From Streptomyces coelicoflavus (GTDB taxonomy: Bacteria; Actinomycetota; Actinomycetes; Streptomycetales; Streptomycetaceae), in NCBI RefSeq assembly GCF_003112555.1, contig NZ_BEWB01000011.1:186001-250000 (forward strand): a DNA stretch of 64,000 nt. The letters are read 5' to 3'. A model generated the notes under the pieces. That model was given only the letters and a program-made list of their open reading frames with translations, had not been told where the DNA came from and searched no databases. Each line of letters opens with the position of its first letter. Position 1 is the stretch's first letter. Shown here one piece after another: positions 58,590 through 64,000 of the stretch. The position numbers and the translations under genes were made by a program.

Positions 58590-58668
58590 GAGTACCTGTC
58601 TCCGCTTCTCTGCGTCTCTGCGTCTGTGGGTCTTGCGGGGTGTGCGTCGTACGTGCGTCTTATGCAGT

Positions 58669-58694
58669 GTGCCGCCCGGAGGGCCGGGCGGCAC
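58669..58694 (-). terminator. Hairpin terminator downstream of cysS
   Basis: GTGCCGCCCGG (58669-58679) pairs perfectly with CCGGGCGGCAC (58684-58694), 25 bases past the cysS stop. It separates cysS from rlmB transcription. Confidence 0.75.
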
Positions 58695-58719
58695 AATCGA
58701 TCTACGATCCGGACTCGGG

Positions 58720-60120
58720 TCAGCGGGGGCCGAGGCTCCAGCGGGGTCCCTGCGGGCCGTCCTCGATGACCAGTCCGGACTGCCCGAGCCGGTCGCGGAT
58801 GGCGTCGGCCGTGGCCCAGTCCTTCCGCGCCCGCGCGCCCTCGCGCTGGTCGAGCACGAGCCGTACGAGGCTGTCGACGACGTGCCGCAGGTCCTCGCCC
58901 TGCTCCTGCTCCCCCGCCCACTGCGCGTCCAGCGGGTCGAGGCCGAGCACGCCGAGCATGGCCCGCACCTCGGCGAGCCGGGCGACGGCGGCGTCCTTGT
59001 CGTCGGCGGCCAGCGCGCTGTTGCCCTGCCGGACGGTGGTGTGCACGATCGCGAGCGCCTGCGGGACGCCCAGGTCGTCGTCCATCGCCTCGGCGAAGGC
59101 GGGCGGCACCTCGGCGGCGGGCTCGACGGCGTGGCCGGCCAGCTCGGTGACGCGCTGCACGAAGCCCTCGATCCGCGCGTACGCCGACTCGGCCTCGCGC
59201 AGGGACTCCTCGCTGTACTCGATGGTGGAGCGGTAGTGCGGGGTGCCCAGGTAGTAGCGCAGCACGACCGGCCGCCACTTCTTCACCATCTCGCTCACGA
59301 GCACGCTGTTGCCGAGCGACTTGGACATCTTCTCGCCGCTCATGGTGACCCAGGCGTTGTGCACCCAGTAGCGGGCGAAGGCGTCGCCGAAGCCCTTGGC
59401 CTGGGCGATCTCGTTCTCGTGGTGCGGGAAGATCAGGTCGATCCCGCCCCCGTGGACGTCGAACTCCTCGCCCAGGTACTTGTGCGCCATCGCGGAGCAC
59501 TCCAGGTGCCAGCCCGGCCGCCCCCGCCCCCACGGCGTCTCCCAGCTCGGCTCCCCGGGCTTGGCCGCCTTCCACATGGCGAAGTCCCGCGGGTCCCGCT
59601 TGCCGGTCTCGCCCTCGCCGGCGGGCTGGCGCAGCTCGTCGATGTCCTGGTTGGACAGCGACAGGTAACCGGGCAGGGACCGTACGTCGAAGTAGACGCT
59701 GCCGTCGGCCTCGTAGGCGTGCCCGCGCTCGATGAGGCCGCGCATCATCTCGACCATCTCGGTGATGTGGCCGGTGGCGCGCGGCTCGTAGGTGGGCGGC
59801 AGGCAGCCGAGGGCGTCGTAGGCGTCGTTGAACGCCCGCTCGTTCTCGTACCCGATGGACCACCAGGGGCGGTTCTGCTGCTCGGCCTTCCCGATGATCT
59901 TGTCGTCGATGTCGGTGACGTTGCGGACGAACGTGACGTCGTAGCCGCGGTACGCGAACCAGCGGCGCATGATGTCGAAGTTCAGCCCGGAACGGATGTG
60001 CCCGATGTGCGGGGCGGCCTGCACGGTGGCACCGCACAGGTAGATCGAGACGCAGCCCGGCGTGAGGGGGGCGAAGTCACGGATCTGCCGGGCGCTGGTG
60101 TCGTACAGGCGAATAGTCAC
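58720..60120 (-). CDS. cysS: Cysteinyl-tRNA synthetase
   Basis: The 466-residue enzyme begins VTIRLYDTSARQIRDFAPLT and has zinc-binding YLCGATVQ, class I HIGH as PHIGHIRSGL, WHLECSAMA and HHENEIAQAKGF (zinc ligands), and KMSKS as EKMSKSLGNS. It charges tRNA-Cys. The paralogue MshC (mycothiol ligase) is similar, but the position next to rlmB and the full-length C-terminal tRNA-binding domain support CysS. GTG 60120 is the conserved start. Confidence 0.94.
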   Translation of the reverse strand: MTIRLYDTSARQIRDFAPLTPGCVSIYLCGATVQAAPHIGHIRSGLNFDIMRRWFAYRGYDVTFVRNVTDIDDKIIGKAEQQNRPWWSIGYENERAFNDAYDALGCLPPTYEPRATGHITEMVEMMRGLIERGHAYEADGSVYFDVRSLPGYLSLSNQDIDELRQPAGEGETGKRDPRDFAMWKAAKPGEPSWETPWGRGRPGWHLECSAMAHKYLGEEFDVHGGGIDLIFPHHENEIAQAKGFGDAFARYWVHNAWVTMSGEKMSKSLGNSVLVSEMVKKWRPVVLRYYLGTPHYRSTIEYSEESLREAESAYARIEGFVQRVTELAGHAVEPAAEVPPAFAEAMDDDLGVPQALAIVHTTVRQGNSALAADDKDAAVARLAEVRAMLGVLGLDPLDAQWAGEQEQGEDLRHVVDSLVRLVLDQREGARARKDWATADAIRDRLGQSGLVIEDGPQGPRWSLGPR

Positions 60121-60374
60121 GTGTCCAAGGGTAGTAGGCCCCGGACAGTGCCCAGGGCACGCGTGCCCCGTTGTTGCACGACCGAGCCGGAACGGGGGAC
60201 GCCCCCTCTCGCCCCCCCGCGAGCCGCAGCGCCGGGAGGGCACCCTCTTGGCCGACCGAGTCGGACGGTGGGTGGGCAGGGGCCGGGGCCCAGGGGCGGA
60301 GCCCCTGGCGGGGCGCGGCGCGGAGCCCCGTACGGCGCGTCCCCCGGCGGCACCCCTTCCGTCGCCCCGCCCGG
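60121..60374. other. Intergenic region between ispF and cysS with GC-rich hairpin
   Basis: A CCAGGGGC-GGA-GCCCCTGG hairpin at 60290-60308 is part of a G/C-rich tract of the kind common between Streptomyces genes. It can act as terminator for ispF. No gene is seen. Confidence 0.5.
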
Positions 60375-60899
60375 CTAGGACACCCGCACGACCAACGCCG
60401 TGGCCACCGCCATCAGCCCCTCCCCCCGCCCGGGGAACCCGAGCCCGTCCGTCGTCGCCCCCGACACGGACACCGGCGCTCCCACCGCCTCGCGGAGAAC
60501 CGCCTCCGCCTCCGCCCGCCGCTTGCCGACCTTCGGCCGCGCCCCCACCACCTGCACCGCCACGTTGCCGATCCGGAACCCCCCGTCCCGCACGATCCGC
60601 GCCGCCTCCGTCAGCAGCGTCACCCCGGACGCCCCGGACCACTCCGGCCGCCCGGTGCCGAAGTGCTGCCCGAGATCCCCGAGCCCGGCCGCCGAGAACA
60701 ACGCGTTGCACGCCGCGTGCGCGACGACGTCGGCGTCGGAGTGCCCGGCGAGCCCGGGCCCCTCGCCCTCCCACTTCAGCCCGGCGCACCACAGCTCACG
60801 CCCGTCCTCGAAGGCGTGGATGTCCGTACCGATCCCGACCTGCGGCAACAGCAGGGGCTGCTGCTCGCCCGTCCCGGAACCCGTCGTTTCAGAACCCAT
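60375..60899 (-). CDS. ispF: 2-C-methyl-D-erythritol 2,4-cyclodiphosphate synthase
   Basis: The 174-residue protein has the IspF signature: VGIGTDIHAFEDGRELWCAG (Asp and His metal ligands), GPGLAGHSDADVVAHAACNA, LGDLGQHFG and GATTDGLGFPGRGEGLMAVA. It cyclises CDP-methylerythritol phosphate in the MEP isoprenoid pathway. The first 17 residues are a Gly/Ser/Gln-rich extension. It overlaps the ispD stop by 11 bases and forms an operon with it. Confidence 0.95.
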   Translation of the reverse strand: MGSETTGSGTGEQQPLLLPQVGIGTDIHAFEDGRELWCAGLKWEGEGPGLAGHSDADVVAHAACNALFSAAGLGDLGQHFGTGRPEWSGASGVTLLTEAARIVRDGGFRIGNVAVQVVGARPKVGKRRAEAEAVLREAVGAPVSVSGATTDGLGFPGRGEGLMAVATALVVRVS

Positions 60900-61665
60900 C
60901 GTTGAGCCTCCTGCGCGCCAGTACCGCCTCCGCGAGCACCAGGTCGAGCGGGCGCGTCACCTTGAACGCCTCCTCGTGCCCCGGCACCACCACCACCTCG
61001 AGCCCCAGCTGCTCGACCATGCTCGCGTCGTCGGTGACGTCGTCGGTCACCGTCCCGTGGGCGCGCACCAGCGTCGCGCGGTCGAAACCCTGCGGGGTCT
61101 GCACCGCGCGCAGCCGTGCCCGCTCCGGCGTGGCCACCACCGGCTCCGGCTCGCCGGGCGTCCCGGCGGGCTCGACCTGCTTGACGGTGTCGGCGAGCGG
61201 CACCGCCGGCACCACGGCGGGCGCGCCCTCCCGTACGGCGTCGATCACGGCGTCCACCGTGTCGACCGGCACCAGCGGCCGGGCCGCGTCGTGCACGAGG
61301 ACGATGCCGTACTCGGGCGGCAGCGCGTCCAGGCCGAGCCGTACGGACTCCTGCCGCGTCGAGCCGCCGGGCACGACGAGAAAGTCGGTCCGCTCAGGCA
61401 AGGCGTGCGCGTCCAGGAGGCTCTTCACCTCGTCCGCGCCGTCGGGCGGTGCGACGACCACGACGAGGGAGACCCCCCGGGAGGCGGCCATCGCCCGGAC
61501 CGCGTGGATGAGCATGGGCGTGCCGCCCAGCGCGCGCAGGGCCTTGGGGGCGCCCGGGCCGAGCCGTACGCCCCGGCCCGCGGCCGGAATCACGACGGCG
61601 GTCGGTGTGTTCGCACGGGTGTCGGGGGCCTGCCGGGTGGGCGAGGGACGCGATTCGTCAGACAT
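60889..61665 (-). CDS. ispD: 2-C-methyl-D-erythritol 4-phosphate cytidylyltransferase
   Basis: The 258-residue enzyme has AVVIPAAGRGVRLGPGAPKA (CTP loop), VLVHDAARPLV, LADTVKQVEP and VQTPQGFDRATLVRAH, then TDDASMVEQLG. It makes CDP-methylerythritol from MEP and CTP, the step before IspF. A Ser/Thr/Arg-rich N-terminal tail of about 25 residues precedes the fold. AGGAAC lies before the ATG. Confidence 0.95.
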   Translation of the reverse strand: MSDESRPSPTRQAPDTRANTPTAVVIPAAGRGVRLGPGAPKALRALGGTPMLIHAVRAMAASRGVSLVVVVAPPDGADEVKSLLDAHALPERTDFLVVPGGSTRQESVRLGLDALPPEYGIVLVHDAARPLVPVDTVDAVIDAVREGAPAVVPAVPLADTVKQVEPAGTPGEPEPVVATPERARLRAVQTPQGFDRATLVRAHGTVTDDVTDDASMVEQLGLEVVVVPGHEEAFKVTRPLDLVLAEAVLARRRLNDGF

Positions 61666-61790
61666 CGGTTCCTGTCAGGTTTGTGTGCTCGACCTACTTG
61701 GGTATGGCCTCACCGTGCCGGGCGCGATGCCTTGACCGGACCCTTCCGTGACCCTGGTCGAGCCAGCAGCCCGGGCCCGGCACGCCAGGA

Positions 61791-61810
61791 TCCCGGGAGG
61801 CCTCCCGGGA
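61791..61810. terminator. 20-bp perfect palindrome, terminator-like
   Basis: TCCCGGGAGGCCTCCCGGGA is a perfect palindrome with no fixed loop, about 210 bases downstream of carD on its strand. Confidence 0.5.
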
Positions 61811-61829
61811 CGAGCGTACGAGGATCATG

Positions 61830-61851
61830 GGCATCCGGACGTCCGGATGCC
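61830..61851. terminator. 22-bp perfect palindrome, terminator-like
   Basis: Half-site GGCATCCGGAC is followed directly by its complement GTCCGGATGCC. It lies 19 bases from the first palindrome, so the two form adjacent stems. Confidence 0.5.
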
Positions 61852-61968
61852 GGAAACCGTGTCCGGGTACGAACATGCCGCAGCGCCCGGCGACAGCAAA
61901 GTGTCATCGGGCACCGCGGCATTTCCGTGCGCTGAACCGAGTGGCTGACGGTCTGCGCCTCACCTCGG

Positions 61969-62024
61969 ATCCGGTCGGATCAATCCGGTCGGACGAGTCC
62001 GGTCGGGTCGATCCAGCCCGGTCA
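61969..62024 (-). repeat. 14-bp tandem repeat overlapping the carD stop codon
   Basis: Units 61969-61982, 61983-61996 and 61997-62010 share TCCGGTCGG, and a fourth degenerate unit (62011-62024) contains the carD stop. Repeat expansion here changes the 3' end of the carD mRNA. Confidence 0.8.
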
Positions 62025-62504
62025 GGAGGCGAGCACCTCGTCGAGCAGGGCCTCCGCCTTGTCCTCGTTGGTGTTCTCCGCGAGAGCCAGCTCGCTCACC
62101 AGGATCTGGCGGGCCTTGGCGAGCATGCGCTTCTCACCTGCGGAGAGTCCGCGCTCGCGCTCGCGCCGCCACAGGTCGCGCACGACTTCCGCGACCTTGA
62201 TGACGTCGCCGGAGGCGAGCTTCTCCAGGTTTGCCTTGTAACGACGCGACCAGTTCGTGGGCTCCTCGGCATACGGCGCGCGCAGCACCTCGAAGACCCG
62301 GTCCAGCCCGTCCTGACCGACCACATCACGCACGCCGACGAACTCCGCATTGTCCGCTGGCACACGTACCGTCAGGTCGCCCTGGGCGACCTTCAGCACC
62401 AAGTAGGTCTTGTCCACGCCTTTGATCTGGCGAGTTTCGATAGCCTCGATCAGCGCGGCCCCGTGATGGGGATAGACCACGGTGTCGCCAACCTTGAACG
62501 TCAT
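62022..62504 (-). CDS. carD: CarD family RNA polymerase-binding transcription factor
   Basis: The 160-residue protein has the N-terminal RNAP-interacting Tudor-like domain (MTFKVGDTVVYPHHGAALIE, TYLVLKVAQGDLTVRVPADN) and a C-terminal helical DNA-binding domain (EPTNWSRRYKANLEKLASGD, REERGLSAGEKRMLAKAR-like with the conserved Trp). CarD binds the RNAP beta subunit and stabilises the open complex at many promoters, including rRNA. It is essential in mycobacteria. An AAGGGG site precedes the ATG. Confidence 0.95.
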   Translation of the reverse strand: MTFKVGDTVVYPHHGAALIEAIETRQIKGVDKTYLVLKVAQGDLTVRVPADNAEFVGVRDVVGQDGLDRVFEVLRAPYAEEPTNWSRRYKANLEKLASGDVIKVAEVVRDLWRRERERGLSAGEKRMLAKARQILVSELALAENTNEDKAEALLDEVLAS

Positions 62505-63148
62505 GTGACAGGTACCCCTTCCGTGGCTATCCAGGGTAACACGGAAACTGCGTCTACTGAATGGCGTTTTCGCAGGTCAGGGCATATCTCGGGGCTTGAC
62601 AACAGCAACAGGAACGTGCTGCGCGAGGCGAGCGGAAGAAAGTATTCGCAGGTCGGAGCGGCTCTTCAGGCCGGGCGAAACACGCACGTCACACGCCCCC
62701 GGAACCCTGCCCGCATGCCCGAAGATCCCGATATGTCCGGTTCCACGCGTGCGACTTCCGCTACTCCGTTCGGTGGCCGTGGCGGGGTTCCGGACGAATC
62801 CGGAATTGATCACGAGGTGCCCCGTCCGGCCCACCGGTGATCAATTTCCTGGCCGCCCGCGCATTCCTTCACGGAAATCTCGCGTCCCCATCCACGACCG
62901 GTATGGCGGAGGGCCGCATAGCTGAATGTCGGACGAGTACGAGCCGCAAAACGACGCCCGTAACGGGCCCCGGCCGCTCTCCCACCGCGCCGGCGCCCTA
63001 CCGCCTGCCGGGCGAAGCCGGGTGGCTTCGGGGAGGGTCGGGTGCGGCGGCCCGAGAACGGCTCGGTAGCCTGAGGCCGCTGACAGCCACTTAGGGCGGC
63101 TTTATCCGTTGCCGCCACCCCGCTCGAGACCAAGGAGTTGCCGCCGCC
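62505..63148. other. Long carD-lipoprotein intergenic region
   Basis: These 644 bases hold the divergent promoters of carD and the lipoprotein gene. A TTGACA hexamer occurs at 62596-62601 (plus strand) without a good -10 at 17 bases, and TAGCCT at 63067-63072 may be a -10 for the lipoprotein gene. Several frames stay open but none looks coding. I see no RNA gene, though a non-coding RNA is possible given the length. Confidence 0.45.
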
Positions 63149-63895
63149 GTGAGCAGCAGCCTTCGACGCGGTGCCCTCGCCGCCGCCGCCATCGCGTTCT
63201 CGATCGCCTCGCTCGCCGCGTGCGGCGCCGGTCACAACGCGCAGACGCTGGAGATCAAGCCGGATCACGCTGCCACGACCGTCGGCGACATCGAGGTGCA
63301 GAACGCGGTCGTCATCACGCAGCCCGATCTGGAGTCGACCGGCCCGGCCGTGATCGCCGTGACCCTGTTCAACAACGGCAGGACGGACCAGACCCTCGAG
63401 TCCATCGCCGTCCCGGACACCGGCAAGTCCGCCGAGCTGAAGCCCGCCAAGGGCGAGAAGGGCGACCTGGTCGTCCCGGCCGGCGGCTCCCTGATCCTCG
63501 GCGGCAAGGACAACGCCGCCGCCGTCCTGCCCAGCAGCCGCGAGGCGCTTCAGGACGGGAACGCGCAGAAGATCACCTTCACCTTCAGCAAGACCGGCGA
63601 GGTGAGCCTGCGCGCGCTCGTCGTCCCCTCCGAGAGCTACTTCACCGAGTGGGGCCCGAGCGACGTCCCGTCGGCCCCGGGCGCGTCGCAGCCCTCCGGC
63701 GAGGCCTCCGCCGACACCTCGGGCGAGCCGTCCGACGGCGAGTCCGCGGGCACCCCGGCGGACGGCTCGACGGCCTCCGGAGAGGCGGACGGGACCGGCA
63801 CCTCGACGGAGGGCACCCAGGAGGACGGCACCTCCCAGGAGGACGGCACCGGCACCGGCACCGGCACCGGCACGGGTACCGAAGCCGGCCACTGA
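63149..63895 (+). CDS. DUF461-type exported lipoprotein with Ser/Gly/Thr-rich tail
   Basis: The 248-residue precursor has a lipoprotein signal (RRGALAAAAIAFSIASLAAC). A copper-chaperone PCuAC-like/DUF461 beta-domain follows (about 35-165; DIEVQNAVVITQPDLESTGP, VIAVTLFNNGRTDQTLESIA, VVPAGGSLILGGKDNAAAVL), and an 80-residue disordered tail ends in GTGTGTGTGTGT. The Met/His copper ligands of PCuAC are not evident, so copper binding is unproven. GTG 63149 follows AAGGAG. From memory this gene lies between carD and phoRP in Streptomyces. Confidence 0.8.
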   Translation: MSSSLRRGALAAAAIAFSIASLAACGAGHNAQTLEIKPDHAATTVGDIEVQNAVVITQPDLESTGPAVIAVTLFNNGRTDQTLESIAVPDTGKSAELKPAKGEKGDLVVPAGGSLILGGKDNAAAVLPSSREALQDGNAQKITFTFSKTGEVSLRALVVPSESYFTEWGPSDVPSAPGASQPSGEASADTSGEPSDGESAGTPADGSTASGEADGTGTSTEGTQEDGTSQEDGTGTGTGTGTGTEAGH

Positions 63896-63932
63896 GCGCC
63901 GTAGCCGCACGCACGCGGACACGCACGTACGC

Positions 63933-63969
63933 CGAAGGGCGGGACCTCTCCGTGAGGTCCCGCCCTTCG
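63933..63969. terminator. Hairpin terminator after the lipoprotein gene
   Basis: Perfect 16-base arms (63933-63948 and 63954-63969) enclose TCCGT. It lies 37 bases after the stop. The remaining 31 bases to the window end hold no identifiable gene. Confidence 0.85.
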
Positions 63970-64000
63970 TCACCTCCGGCCCGCGGGCCGGCCTACGGCT

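Larger units (their letters stand above)
61666..62021. other. ispD-carD intergenic region with two large palindromes and a 14-bp tandem repeat
   Basis: The 356-base gap is dominated by structure: a 20-bp perfect palindrome (61791-61810), a 22-bp perfect palindrome (61830-61851) and 14-bp tandem repeats reaching into carD. They probably end the leftward carD transcript and shield ispD. No coding sequence is supported. Confidence 0.65.

Noticed and set aside
58720..60120. Mycothiol ligase MshC instead of CysS
   Set aside because: The C-terminal tRNA-binding part is present at full length, and the neighbourhood rlmB-cysS-ispF-ispD-carD is the conserved cysS locus.
62596..62601. TTGACA as a vegetative promoter -35 box
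   Set aside because: No TANNNT lies 16-18 bases downstream and no gene follows closely, so the hexamer alone is not evidence of a promoter.

Overview
The window is high-GC actinobacterial DNA, almost certainly a Streptomyces chromosome close to S. coelicolor/S. lividans. The evidence is the codon use, a perfect 14-bp Streptomyces-type parS site, many leaderless genes with a TANNNT box 6-7 nt before the start codon, a SenS-SenR-HbpS system, MsiK, and a gene order that from memory runs roughly from SCO4281 (cdgB) down to SCO4231.

Left part (1-24.7 kb), ordinary chromosome. It holds the N-terminus of a GAF-type c-di-GMP enzyme (CdgB-like) behind a BldD-like box, a flavin reductase, a GNAT enzyme, an ArfB-like ribosome rescue factor and TerD. 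Next come the haem/redox two-component system senR-senS with divergent hbpS, then a parS site, an M1 metallopeptidase lipoprotein, a GNAT-Nudix fusion, a zinc alcohol dehydrogenase with divergent TetR regulator, and a Ser/Thr kinase with a C-terminal membrane domain. After several small genes lies a membrane protein translationally coupled to a protein that reads as two successive histone folds (14557-15318). Pentapeptide-repeat, FAD oxidoreductase, quinone oxidoreductase, MFS exporter, APH-like and very large LuxR-type (LAL) regulator genes complete this part.

Central part (24.9-50.6 kb), a complete contractile injection system (CIS). A regulator with a degenerate receiver opens it, followed by a DUF4255 (Pvc16-like) terminator and an AAA+ ATPase. 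A leftward block carries two tandem membrane-anchored ricin-lectin paralogues, a broken third copy, a DUF4157 protein and a 992-aa coiled-coil putative effector. A rightward block carries sheath, tube 1, a tail-assembly-chaperone-like protein, a 52-aa protein, a 1354-aa Pro/Ala-rich protein with more than twenty VQR motifs, tube 2, a LysM protein, spike, gp25, gpJ-like and gpI-like baseplate proteins, and a zinc-ribbon/TM/discoidin-like protein matching CisA. I see no tail-fibre or free PAAR gene, consistent with the cytoplasmic Streptomyces CIS. The two leftward candidate cargo proteins share an N-terminal LQxxAGNxAVSxAxQR motif, and its VQR core recurs through the 1354-aa particle-cluster protein. 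An identical 14-bp inverted repeat occurs at two places in the leftward/rightward block.

Right part (50.6-64 kb), conserved housekeeping: secreted tripeptidyl-aminopeptidase-like lipoprotein, tRNA-Thr(TGT), msiK, a small exported protein, a sugar nucleotidyltransferase, decayed DUF397 and possible toxin fragments, a DoxX-family membrane protein, rlmB, cysS, ispF, ispD, carD and a DUF461-type lipoprotein. Locus-tag equivalences come from memory and were not checked.
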